Below the pieces are notes generated by a model. The model searched no databases, was not told the DNA's origin, and saw only the letters and a list, made by a program, of their open reading frames with translations. A program made the translations under genes and the position numbers. Positions 26,140 through 35,127 of a DNA stretch of 64,000 nucleotides are shown here, piece after piece. Source of the stretch: an uncultured Clostridia bacterium (lineage in GTDB: Bacteria > Bacillota > Clostridia > Oscillospirales > Ruminococcaceae). The DNA lies in assembly GCA_947631455.1 (NCBI GenBank), contig CANRLH010000001.1, positions 124,001-188,000 of the forward strand, given 5' to 3'. How positions within the stretch are numbered: position 1 is the first letter of the stretch; every line of letters starts with the position of its first letter.

Positions 26140-29100
26140 ATGAAAAAATATAAAAAAGAGCGTAAAAGTAAACTTTATCCCGGCAATAGGTTGGGCTTTA
26201 CTTTGGTTGAGGCTATAACGACTCTTGTTGTTCTAGCAATAGTTGCGGCTGTTTCTATACCTTCTCTTGTAGGATATATTGATTCTTCACGGGAAAAGAT
26301 AGCTGTTCAGGAGTGCAGCACAGTCGTTGAGGCGGCAAACGCGCTGGGCGTTGAACATGTTCTTGAAACCGGCGTTGTAAATTATGATGAGGTCGTGCCG
26401 TTGGCGGATTCTTCTGAGCCGGGTAAAAGTGTTTATTCGTCTGTGACCAAAGAGGCTATACTCAAGCGTGCGGAGCTTGAAGATAAAGGAGAAATAAAAA
26501 ACTTTTCGTTTGATCCTAATGACAGCCACGGATATACTCAGCCGGCGTATCTTGTAAACGAAGAAGAGGTTGTTGTTTCAACAGCGGCAGAAATTACACT
26601 GGCTAAAGATATAGTATCGCCTTTGGCGGTTTCTGTTGAGAAGACAACCGATACAGAGTTTAAAGAAGCGGCCGGAATAAGCCTGACATCTCTTGAGTAT
26701 ACGGCTTCTAACGGAATAGATGTCGTTTACCATAACGGCGGCTATCAGGCGAGCAGTAAAGTTGATATCGACTTTGAGCATCATGATCTGGAAGCTACGG
26801 TCAAACAGGTGCTGACCTGTGAGCAGGACGAGATAGTTGAATTTGTGTGTACCGGAATAGATTGTTCCGCCTGTGATGATAGTAACAGATACCGTGTTGA
26901 GGCAATAACTGCTTTTGCGCCGGGGCATAACTATGGGTCGGCTGAATGTATTGACGAAGACACGCATACTCACAGCTGCACGAATGTCCTGAACCAGCTT
27001 GCAGAAGGCGACAAGGCGCTTAGTGTTGGCGATACGCTTGACCTTGAGCCGCAGTATAATGATTTTAATAATCTTCCGAGAGTAGGAGTAGAACGCACAG
27101 ATAATATAAGCGGAAATCATTTTGGAGATATTAACGAAGATGTTGAGCTTACCGAAGACCTTGAGCGCGATATACCGTTTTCGCTTGACGGCATTTATAA
27201 ATCATCCGGTGATGTACCCGCAGGAAAATATAAAGTAACGACCTGCTCGGGATGCGGATACAGTGAGTATGAGACGCAGGAGCCGGAACAGCCGAAAGAG
27301 CCGGAGGATCAAGATACCACTTGGGAAGTTGATGCAGACGGATACGGTAACTGGAATAAAGTTCCATCATCAGAGGTAAATACCGGCGGTACTATTGTTA
27401 ATGTAAGTAGTAACGATGGTTGGGGAAGTAATGGAGAAGGTAATTACTATAATGGAAAACAAATAAGCGTTCCATATGGACCGCAAATACGTATTAAGAA
27501 CGATAGCGATAATAAGTATATTAAAAAACTGGCGGTAACATTTATATATACTTACTCAGGTGTGTGGAATGCTGATTTTAATAACCCATGTATAAGAGGA
27601 GAAATTGATGTTCCAATAACCACATTTGAAAATAATTATGCAGATATGTTTAAATTTAGTCAAGAAAAAATTGGAAAAAATACCTATGCGGTTCATATTG
27701 AAACGACAGATTATTATACACAGATTGCTAAAGACTATGCACACAAAGATGATTCAATATATCCGAGACATAAGGATCCTCAGGGAAAGCTTATTCCGGG
27801 ACGTGAGTTTGTATTTCAATTTCATTTCGCACAAAAGCTATGGATAGATGCAAATTATAAAGTAGAAGTAAATGAGTTAGAATATGTTGAAACATATGCA
27901 ACAAAATTTGAGTTAAATTATCAAGGCGATTTTTCTTGTTTTGATTATATTAAGCTTATCGGAATGGATCTTTGTAATGAAGCCGGTGAACCTATTTCTA
28001 CAAACGAAGATTTTCCTAAAAACAATCCAATAAACTATTACGCTCGTGTAGGCGATGCAGGAAATCCGAAAGTATCATTTTACTCAAGTGATGTGCAAAA
28101 TCCACTTTTTGTTTACGAAATTCCAAGAGACGAGGTAGTGAAAAATGCTGATAACGAGGGCATAGTAAAGAAGAATATTCCTGCGTTTGATTTCGGACTA
28201 AGAATAAAGCACAGCGATTTTGACGCTTATAATTACGCTAAAAAGATAAGAATAAGCGGTGCGGGTATAAGCAAAACGGTAGATATTGACGGCTTTAAGC
28301 TGGACACATATGTAACAGGCTTGGTACCAAATAAAAACAGCAGTGAAAGTATTACCGTCTCACTGTTATCGGATAACGATTTGGTAATAGCAACGGGTGA
28401 GATAGCGCAGGAAATTTGGAAGAACTATACAGCAGGAAATAGTTATGAGGTAACAGTATCTCCAACCGCATTTGTGCTCAAGCTTAAAACTTTCATAACT
28501 GACAGCAGTATTTCGGCAAAGAGCGCTGAAATCAACATAAAGGGAGCGGATGTGTATACAGATAATAAAACGGTTAATATAAATGGCGGAAGTGCAAATA
28601 TTCTTGTGGTACCTAAGGCTGATAAGATAACAGTAAATCTCAAGGCGAGCGGCAAAACAGTCGCAACGAAAGATGTTGAGATACCACGGCTTGGAACGAC
28701 AGGAAGCATCACATTTACAAACGACGATATTTACACAGGACCCGATATACCAGAGCCGGATAAAGACAAGGTAAATGTTTATTTTAAGTTTAACAGAAAA
28801 TTAAAGGATGACGTTGATGAAATAGTACTGTACTATGGGGATTATCCTTTGTGGGATAAAAAGGTTACAGAGGAAACGGTATATGTAACCGATGACGGAT
28901 TTGTGATAACTAACGTATTGATTGACGCATGGAATGATTATAATAACATCTATGTTAAGCTAAAAGACAGTAGTGGCGTTGAGATAGCAAATCAAGATAC
29001 AAATATGCAGAAAAGTGATTTTACTTCAAAATTAGGCGGTACAGTAGAAATTGAGGTGAAGTCAAATGTTGTGAAACTGAATGTCATTTATTCCGGAAAT

Positions 29101-29349
29101 GACTATGCGAACATACATCAAATTCAATTTAAAGGGTCTCAATTGCCCAACTGGGGAAACCCATTAACTGTAAATGTAAATTCTAACAATATTGGTTCAT
29201 TCATTGTTACTCCAAATAATAATACTGACATAAATGTTATAGTTGCAGAATGGGAAGTTTGGAATCCAAAAGGTCAATACACTATTAAATGGTCAGATAT
29301 TCAGGCACACTTAGGCGATGAACTGAATGTAACCATAGAACCTAAATAG
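26140..29349 (+). CDS. Giant surface protein with a type IV pilin N-terminus
   Basis: 1069 residues. After a basic leader of about 20 residues comes a prepilin peptidase site, LG|FTLVEAITTLVVLAIVAAV, with Glu at +5 and the hydrophobic helix that anchors pilins. Ordinary pilins are 120-250 residues; here about 1000 more follow. The early part has Cys pairs (CTGIDCSACD near 245, CSGCGYSEY near 368) and a Pro/Glu/Gln linker near 380. The rest is a chain of beta-rich, probably Ig-like modules. No prepilin peptidase or assembly ATPase is in the window, so it would need a system encoded elsewhere. The second half looks more AT-rich than the first. AGGAGG lies before the ATG. Confidence 0.8.
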   Translation: MKKYKKERKSKLYPGNRLGFTLVEAITTLVVLAIVAAVSIPSLVGYIDSSREKIAVQECSTVVEAANALGVEHVLETGVVNYDEVVPLADSSEPGKSVYSSVTKEAILKRAELEDKGEIKNFSFDPNDSHGYTQPAYLVNEEEVVVSTAAEITLAKDIVSPLAVSVEKTTDTEFKEAAGISLTSLEYTASNGIDVVYHNGGYQASSKVDIDFEHHDLEATVKQVLTCEQDEIVEFVCTGIDCSACDDSNRYRVEAITAFAPGHNYGSAECIDEDTHTHSCTNVLNQLAEGDKALSVGDTLDLEPQYNDFNNLPRVGVERTDNISGNHFGDINEDVELTEDLERDIPFSLDGIYKSSGDVPAGKYKVTTCSGCGYSEYETQEPEQPKEPEDQDTTWEVDADGYGNWNKVPSSEVNTGGTIVNVSSNDGWGSNGEGNYYNGKQISVPYGPQIRIKNDSDNKYIKKLAVTFIYTYSGVWNADFNNPCIRGEIDVPITTFENNYADMFKFSQEKIGKNTYAVHIETTDYYTQIAKDYAHKDDSIYPRHKDPQGKLIPGREFVFQFHFAQKLWIDANYKVEVNELEYVETYATKFELNYQGDFSCFDYIKLIGMDLCNEAGEPISTNEDFPKNNPINYYARVGDAGNPKVSFYSSDVQNPLFVYEIPRDEVVKNADNEGIVKKNIPAFDFGLRIKHSDFDAYNYAKKIRISGAGISKTVDIDGFKLDTYVTGLVPNKNSSESITVSLLSDNDLVIATGEIAQEIWKNYTAGNSYEVTVSPTAFVLKLKTFITDSSISAKSAEINIKGADVYTDNKTVNINGGSANILVVPKADKITVNLKASGKTVATKDVEIPRLGTTGSITFTNDDIYTGPDIPEPDKDKVNVYFKFNRKLKDDVDEIVLYYGDYPLWDKKVTEETVYVTDDGFVITNVLIDAWNDYNNIYVKLKDSSGVEIANQDTNMQKSDFTSKLGGTVEIEVKSNVVKLNVIYSGNDYANIHQIQFKGSQLPNWGNPLTVNVNSNNIGSFIVTPNNNTDINVIVAEWEVWNPKGQYTIKWSDIQAHLGDELNVTIEPK

Positions 29350-29368
29350 CTGATGCGAGCAGACTTTT

Positions 29369-29394
29369 GCCCCTCTTTTGAGGGGCTTTTTCTT
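29369..29394 (+). terminator. Terminator of the pilin-like gene
   Basis: GCCCCTC (29369-29375) and GAGGGGC (29380-29386), followed by a T run. Confidence 0.87.
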
Positions 29395-29485
29395 TTGCGC
29401 TTATTTTTGCAAATGAGTAAATATTAGCTTTATTCCAGTTAAAAAAGCAATATATTTTAACTTTAGCTTGTATAAATGCTTTTAT

Positions 29486-29531
29486 CGTCAAAGTGCCGAA
29501 AAATCGGGCTATGTTTCGTCAAAATGACGAA
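29486..29531 (+). promoter_or_regulatory. Possible tandem operator upstream of the ABC exporter
   Basis: CGTCAAAGTGCCGA (29486-29499) and CGTCAAAATGACGA (29517-29530) are near-identical and 31 bases apart, about three helical turns. The second lies in the palindrome TTCGTCA-aaa-TGACGAA (29515-29531). Both sit just upstream of the exporter's -35 box. Confidence 0.5.
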
Positions 29532-29551
29532 GGAATTTTTGTAAAAGCCGC

Positions 29552-29580
29552 TTGACGATATAAGAATTTTCATATATAAT
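29552..29580 (+). promoter_or_regulatory. Promoter of the ABC exporter operon
   Basis: TTGACG (29552-29557), 17 bases, TATAAT (29575-29580). Confidence 0.78.
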
Positions 29581-29638
29581 CAAAACAGGATTATAACTAA
29601 ATTAAGGTACAGTTCTGCAAAATGGGGAGCGACGGAAA

Positions 29639-31399
29639 TTGTTTCAGATAAAATGGATATGGCAAAATTTAAAGGGATATAGGCCCAGGTATATTTTTGC
29701 GCTTACGCTTTCGGTGGTATGCAACATACTTATTCTTGCGACGCCGGTTTTATCGGCGCTAATTGTCGATGATTTTATAACGGGAGAAAAAGCGCTTTTT
29801 AACATTGAGAACAAAAAGGGAACGCTTATATTGCTGATTTTGGGACTTATCGCATTCACGGCGATAAAGTCGTGGCTTCAGTATATTTGCTGTATGTCGT
29901 ATGAAAAGTCATCTCAGGGAGTGATATTTTCTCTTCGCACAAGGCTTTACAGAACCGTAGAAAACCAAGATATGACCTTTTACGATGAGTACCGTACCGG
30001 CGACCTTATGACCCGTCTTACGGGTGACCTTGATATGATTCGTCATATGCTTGCGTTTGTTTTCAGAGGCCTTATAGAATCTATCACGCTGCTTCTGGCG
30101 GCAGTAATATACTTTTTCGTGGTAGACTGGAAAATGGCGATTTGCATACTTGCTCTCACGCCGCTTATCTTCATTATTTCATTCAGGCTAAAAAGGGTGG
30201 TAGGTCCGGTTCACATGAAGCTTCGTGAAAAGCTTGCCGCAATGAACACTGCCGCACAGGAAAACATATCCGGCAACCGGGTGGTAAAGGCGTTTGCAAG
30301 AGAGCAGTATGAAATAGACAAGTTTGACAGGATAAACAAGGAATATTCGGCAGCGAACAAGGCGGCTTCTCTTAAGTGGCTTTCATATTCGCCGTATCTC
30401 GAAGGAATTGCCGTAAGTCTTTCTGCGGTAATGCTTTTGGCGGGGGGAATTTTCCTTATTACAAAAAGCATAACTATGGGAGAGTACATAGCGATATCAG
30501 GGCTTATATGGGCTGTGTCAAACCCTATGAGAAGTCTGGGAATGTATGTAAACGACACCCAGCGCTTTATGGCGTCTGCTATGAAGATAATGGAGATATT
30601 TTATAAAAAGCCGACTATTAAGGATCCCGAAGATGCGTATCGACCTGAAGAAATAAAAGGAGATATTGAATTTAAAAATGTATCATTCGGATACGGCGGC
30701 GCAGAAGTTTTAAAGAATGTTTCTTTTAAAATAAACGCAGGGGAAACGGTTGCGATAATGGGAGAAACGGGAAGCGGCAAAACCACTCTTATTAACCTTA
30801 TACCGCGGTTTTACGATGTGTTGAGCGGAGAGGTTTTGATTGACGGAATAAATGTGAAGAAATACGCACTAAAGAGTTTGAGGCATAAAATTTCAATGGC
30901 AACGCAGGACGTTTTGCTCTATTCGGATACCATAGATGGAAACATAGCTTATGGAAATTCCGAGATGTCGGAGGAGGACGTATATAAGTGCGCTGATTTT
31001 GCCGGGGCGAGCGAGTTTATAGATAAAATGCCGGAGGGATATAACACGATAATCGGAGAGCGTGGCGTGGGACTTTCGGGCGGGCAGAAGCAGAGGATTT
31101 CGCTGGCACGTGCGATTGCCATAAAGCCTAAGATACTTATTCTCGATGACACGACCTCCGCGGTGGATCTTGAGATGGAAAAGCATATACAGGATAGCCT
31201 TAAGGACCTGGGATTTGAGTGTACTAAAATAATCATCGCTCAGAGGATTTCTTCCACTAAGGACGCGGACAAAATAATAATTCTTGACGATGGAAAGATC
31301 GTTGAGACAGGTACTCATGAAGAGCTGCTAAGAAGCAAAGGATACTACTATGACGTGTTTATGCTTCAGAATGAGGGCTTTGAAAGGAGTGAGGACTGA
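29639..31399 (+). CDS. ABC exporter half-transporter, subunit with degenerate ATPase site
   Basis: 586 residues: six transmembrane helices in the first 300 residues and a C-terminal nucleotide-binding domain. The Walker A is GETGSGKTT and the signature is LSGGQKQR. The catalytic Glu after Walker B is Asp (LILDDTTSAVD) and the switch His is Gln (IIIAQRISS), the pattern of the degenerate partner in heterodimeric exporters such as BmrC. It starts at TTG 29639 with GGGGAG upstream. Its stop overlaps the next subunit's ATG by one base. The pair probably exports a drug, peptide or lipid; the substrate cannot be told. Confidence 0.93.
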   Translation: MFQIKWIWQNLKGYRPRYIFALTLSVVCNILILATPVLSALIVDDFITGEKALFNIENKKGTLILLILGLIAFTAIKSWLQYICCMSYEKSSQGVIFSLRTRLYRTVENQDMTFYDEYRTGDLMTRLTGDLDMIRHMLAFVFRGLIESITLLLAAVIYFFVVDWKMAICILALTPLIFIISFRLKRVVGPVHMKLREKLAAMNTAAQENISGNRVVKAFAREQYEIDKFDRINKEYSAANKAASLKWLSYSPYLEGIAVSLSAVMLLAGGIFLITKSITMGEYIAISGLIWAVSNPMRSLGMYVNDTQRFMASAMKIMEIFYKKPTIKDPEDAYRPEEIKGDIEFKNVSFGYGGAEVLKNVSFKINAGETVAIMGETGSGKTTLINLIPRFYDVLSGEVLIDGINVKKYALKSLRHKISMATQDVLLYSDTIDGNIAYGNSEMSEEDVYKCADFAGASEFIDKMPEGYNTIIGERGVGLSGGQKQRISLARAIAIKPKILILDDTTSAVDLEMEKHIQDSLKDLGFECTKIIIAQRISSTKDADKIIILDDGKIVETGTHEELLRSKGYYYDVFMLQNEGFERSED

Positions 31400-33180
31400 T
31401 GGCGAGAAACAGATATAACATCGACGAGGTTTTAGAAACTCCTTTTGATATAAGGCATTTTAAGAGGTCGTTTAAGTACATAAAGCGGCATTCAAAGAAA
31501 ATGATAATTTCGCTCATACTCAGCATCTTCGCGGCGGTATCCGGACTGTTAGGGCCTATCATAACGCAGTATGCTCTTGATAAGACCATACCCGCCGGCG
31601 ATATCCGGGGGCTACTTATTCTGGTACTGATGCTTGTTGCTACGATAGCCATATCGGTGATATTTTCAAACATCCGGGCAAGGATAATGACCGTCGTGGG
31701 ACAGGACATTATTTTTGAGATAAGGACTGATTTGTTTAAGCATTTACAGGAGCTACCTTTTGAATACTATGACAACCGTCCTCACGGAAAAATCCTGATA
31801 AGGGTAGTAAACTATGTAAACTCTGTATCAGATATGCTTTCAAACGGAATAGTAAACATCATTTTAGAGCTTTTGAACATGTTCTTTATCATGGTGTTTA
31901 TGTTCTTTGTAAGCGTATCGCTGGCGCTGGTGGTGCTTGCGGGTGTTCCGATTTTTGCTCTGATCATGTTGTTTATAAAAAGACGTCAGAGAAAGGCATG
32001 GCAGCAGGTTTCAAATAAAAGCTCAAATTTAAACGCTTATCTTCAGGAAAGCATAACCGGAACGAGGATCACACAGGTGTTTACGCGTGAGGAGGAGAAT
32101 GCAGAGATTTTTGATAATCTCTCAAACGCTTACAGAGGAGCATGGATGAAGGCGGTTAAGTACTCAAATATGGTTGCGCCGGCGGTGGACAACATTTCAA
32201 TGCTTGTGCGGGCGGCAATTTATGCAGTGGGTCTGCTGATCATCTCACCTGCCGGGGTAACGCTTGGAACCATTGCGGCAATGACAAGCTATGCCGCAAG
32301 CTTCTGGCAGCCGATAATAAATCTTTCAAACATATTCAATAATTTTATAAACAACATAGCATATCTTGAGAGGATATTTGAAACGCTGGACGAACCCGCT
32401 ACCATATGCGATAAGGAGGGTGCTTATGAGCTTCCTGAGATAAAAGGCGACATATCGTTTGAAAACGTGACGTTTTCTTACGAGGAAGGTAAAACTGTGC
32501 TTGAGAACGTATCGTTTGACGTCAGAAGCGGAGAAAGCATTGCGCTTGTAGGACCAACCGGCGCAGGAAAGTCGACCATAGTTTCATTGCTTTCGAGGTT
32601 TTACGACCTCAGGGAAGGCAGGATAACGATAGACGGCAACAGCATTTCAGATGTAACCCTGCATTCCCTCAGATCGCAGATGGGAATAATGCTTCAGGAC
32701 AGCTTTATATTCAGCGGAACGATATTCGACAATGTACGCTACGGCAGACTTGACGCAGATGAGGATGAGATTAAAGCCGCCTGCAAAACCGTGTGTGCCG
32801 CCGAGTTTATTGAGCAGATGCCAAACGGTTATATGACCGAGGTCAACGAGCGCGGTTCAATGCTTTCCGGCGGACAAAAGCAGCTCATATCCTTTGCAAG
32901 GACTCTTTTGTCAGACCCCAAAATTCTGGTGCTCGACGAGGCAACGTCGTCTATTGATGCAAAGACAGAGAGGCTTTTGCAGGAGGGATTGTTCAGGCTT
33001 ATGAAGGGCAGAACCAGCTTTATTATTGCGCACAGGCTTTCGACAATAAAAAACTGTGACAGGATAATGTTTGTTGACAACAAGGGAATCGTTGAGTGCG
33101 GAACTCATGATGAGCTTATCAACAGGCGCGGCGAGTATTATAAGCTTTATACTTCTCAGCACGAGGAGATAAAAGTCTGA
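31399..33180 (+). CDS. ABC exporter half-transporter, subunit with canonical ATPase site
   Basis: 593 residues: an N-terminal six-helix domain and a nucleotide-binding domain with Walker A GPTGAGKST, signature LSGGQKQL, Walker B with catalytic Glu (LVLDEATSSID), and switch His in IIAHRLST. This complements the degenerate first subunit, so one of the two ATP sites in the heterodimer should be hydrolytic, as known for BmrCD-type exporters. The ATG overlaps the preceding TGA (TGATG), so the subunits are translationally coupled. The GH5 gene that follows has its own promoter. Confidence 0.94.
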   Translation: MARNRYNIDEVLETPFDIRHFKRSFKYIKRHSKKMIISLILSIFAAVSGLLGPIITQYALDKTIPAGDIRGLLILVLMLVATIAISVIFSNIRARIMTVVGQDIIFEIRTDLFKHLQELPFEYYDNRPHGKILIRVVNYVNSVSDMLSNGIVNIILELLNMFFIMVFMFFVSVSLALVVLAGVPIFALIMLFIKRRQRKAWQQVSNKSSNLNAYLQESITGTRITQVFTREEENAEIFDNLSNAYRGAWMKAVKYSNMVAPAVDNISMLVRAAIYAVGLLIISPAGVTLGTIAAMTSYAASFWQPIINLSNIFNNFINNIAYLERIFETLDEPATICDKEGAYELPEIKGDISFENVTFSYEEGKTVLENVSFDVRSGESIALVGPTGAGKSTIVSLLSRFYDLREGRITIDGNSISDVTLHSLRSQMGIMLQDSFIFSGTIFDNVRYGRLDADEDEIKAACKTVCAAEFIEQMPNGYMTEVNERGSMLSGGQKQLISFARTLLSDPKILVLDEATSSIDAKTERLLQEGLFRLMKGRTSFIIAHRLSTIKNCDRIMFVDNKGIVECGTHDELINRRGEYYKLYTSQHEEIKV

Positions 33181-33216
33181 TATGTTAAAAATGCTGGCAA
33201 AATGTTCGAAAAAAAG

Positions 33217-33245
33217 TTGAAAAATATTTTTAGTTGTGCTATAAT
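33217..33245 (+). promoter_or_regulatory. Promoter of the GH5-dockerin gene
   Basis: TTGAAA (33217-33222), 17 bases, TATAAT (33240-33245). Confidence 0.78.
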
Positions 33246-33274
33246 AAATTAAAATAAAATTAGGAGGTAATATG

Positions 33275-34933
33275 ATGCAATCATTCAAAAAATCAGTGAT
33301 AAGCCTTGTTGCTGCGGCTTCTCTTGGAATGTCAGTATTCAGTTCATCGTATGTTTTTGCGCTTGACAATGTTTACACCAATGACTCTGATGTTCCTGAC
33401 ACATCGGTTGAGGTCGTATGGGATATGGGTAACGGTATAAATCTCGGCAACACCATGGAGGCCTGCGGTGACTGGATAAACGGTTCAAGTCCGCAGGATT
33501 TTGAAACAGCCTGGGGACAGCCCTTAACGACTAAGGCCATTATTGAAGGAATGAAGGAAGCGGGCTTTGATTCTGTGAGAATTCCGGTAGCATGGTCCAA
33601 TATGATGTCAAAGGACGACTACACGATAGATCCTGCATATCTTGACAGAGTTGAACAGATAGTTAAGTGGGTTCTTGAGGCGGATATGTACGCTGTTGTA
33701 AACGAACACTGGGACGGTGGCAGTGATGGCGGACATGTCTGGTGGGAAGACTTTTCCAGTAAGGACGAAACGTTGAAAAAGGAAGCCTGGAAAAGATATG
33801 AGGCTATCTGGACACAAGTGGGCGAGCGTTTTAAGGATTATTCTCACAAGCTTATATTGGAGTCAGCTAACGAGGAGCTCGGATCTTCATTTAATGGGAT
33901 AAGAGAGGTCCAAAAATATGAGCTTATCACTCAGGTCAATCAGAAATTTGTGGATATTATCCGTTCTCAGGGAAGCAAAAATGCTGACAGGTTCTTGCTT
34001 ATTGCCGGATATAACACAAATATTGACAAAACTATCGACGATCGTTACATAATGCCGACAGATACAGTGAAAGACCATCTTATGATATCCGTTCACTATT
34101 ACGATCCTGCTGATTATTGTTTAGTAGATAATCCGACTAACAGTTGGGGATATTCTGACACATGGGGAACCGAATCGGATATTGAATACATGAAAAATCA
34201 GCTTGCTAAAATGAAGCAGTATTCACGTCGTGGTTACGGAGTTATCATTGGCGAGTGCGGCGTATCCAAACAACGATATAAAGAAAATGGAGCTTCTATT
34301 GATCCTGTAGTTAAAAACGGTACTTATGAATGGTATGACCATATGTTGAAGTTCTGTGAGGAGTATAATTTCTGTCCGGTGTCCTGGGATTGCAGTGATT
34401 GGTATATAAGAAGAGAATTAAAGGTAACGGACGAGAAGATGGCTAAGGTGTTCAAGGACAACGAGTTTGATCCACAAACAAGCCCTAAACCGTTTCTGGG
34501 AACTACGGTGAGCGGAACGGTAAAAGCTCCGGGAACCGACAACACACCGGTAGATGTAACAATTATTGACAACAATTCAGGTTTCGTGGTTTACAAAACA
34601 ACAGCCGATTCGGATATGACATATACCGTAGAAAATGTTGTGCAGGGCGAATACACGGCTATCTTTGAAAAGGATAACTGTGTTATCAGAGGATATGATC
34701 TTATAGTAGGTGATGAAGCTGTTGTGCTGGATGCAGAGCTGCATATAAAGGGCGATGTAAACGGTGACGGAGATATTACAACATCTGACGTAGGTCTTAC
34801 AAATGCCTGCGCCGTAGGTACAAGCGAGCTTTCGCTATATGATTCCTTAGTGGCGGATATGACTGAGGATGGCGAACTTACGACACGTGATGTAGGTTTG
34901 ATCAACGCAATTGCGGTATCAAAAGCAGGATAA
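33275..34933 (+). CDS. Secreted GH5 glycoside hydrolase (endoglucanase type) with C-terminal dockerin
   Basis: 552 residues. A signal peptide covers about the first 30 residues (FKKSVISLVAAASLGMSV...FA). The GH5 catalytic barrel runs to about 390, with GINLGNTMEA, FDSVRIPVAW, the NEHWDGG loop, acid/base Glu in ESANEELG and nucleophile Glu in IIGECG. A small beta-sandwich linker (about 410-490) follows, then a dockerin whose two calcium loops read DVNGDGDITTSD and DMTEDGELTTRD. The dockerin means the enzyme attaches to a cellulosome scaffoldin, as in Ruminococcus. The GH5 subfamily and exact beta-glucan substrate are not clear. AGGAGGT precedes the ATG at 33275; an ATG three bases earlier is less well spaced. 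Confidence 0.93.
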   Translation: MQSFKKSVISLVAAASLGMSVFSSSYVFALDNVYTNDSDVPDTSVEVVWDMGNGINLGNTMEACGDWINGSSPQDFETAWGQPLTTKAIIEGMKEAGFDSVRIPVAWSNMMSKDDYTIDPAYLDRVEQIVKWVLEADMYAVVNEHWDGGSDGGHVWWEDFSSKDETLKKEAWKRYEAIWTQVGERFKDYSHKLILESANEELGSSFNGIREVQKYELITQVNQKFVDIIRSQGSKNADRFLLIAGYNTNIDKTIDDRYIMPTDTVKDHLMISVHYYDPADYCLVDNPTNSWGYSDTWGTESDIEYMKNQLAKMKQYSRRGYGVIIGECGVSKQRYKENGASIDPVVKNGTYEWYDHMLKFCEEYNFCPVSWDCSDWYIRRELKVTDEKMAKVFKDNEFDPQTSPKPFLGTTVSGTVKAPGTDNTPVDVTIIDNNSGFVVYKTTADSDMTYTVENVVQGEYTAIFEKDNCVIRGYDLIVGDEAVVLDAELHIKGDVNGDGDITTSDVGLTNACAVGTSELSLYDSLVADMTEDGELTTRDVGLINAIAVSKAG

Positions 34934-34963
34934 CATCGTTTAGTAAAATTTTAAAGTTTCACA

Positions 34964-34990
34964 CCCCGCAGGGGATTTTCCTCTGCGGGG
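34964..34990 (+). terminator. Terminator-like stem after the GH5 gene
   Basis: CCCCGCAG (34964-34971) and CTGCGGGG (34983-34990), the same arms as the pckG terminator; the T run is interrupted (GGTTAATG). Confidence 0.6.
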
Positions 34991-34996
34991 GTTAAT

Positions 34997-35011
34997 GTGT
35001 TTGTAGATTTT
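34997..35011 (+). repeat. 15-bp direct repeat, left prophage attachment copy
   Basis: GTGTTTGTAGATTTT, identical to 41665-41679. The copies are 6668 bases apart and immediately flank the phage element. Confidence 0.8.
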
Positions 35012-35050
35012 CGTAAATGTCAATAGTAAATGCGAAAAAATATAGCGGAA
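35012..35050 (+). repeat. Left terminal inverted repeat of the prophage
   Basis: It matches the reverse complement of 41626-41664 at 26 of 39 positions without gaps, including the 11-base run TAAATGCGAAA and the AGCG block. It begins at the base next to the direct repeat. Confidence 0.68.
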
Positions 35051-35127
35051 AAATAAATTTTGTGCAATATGTATATTTTGTATCTGTAGATCAGCAATGC
35101 TGCAGCGTAAATATTTATGCAAAATTA

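Noticed and set aside
34997-35011. Direct repeat as a dif/XerCD site
   Set aside because: It is 15 bp and AT-rich, without the two 11-bp arms and 6-bp centre of a dif site.
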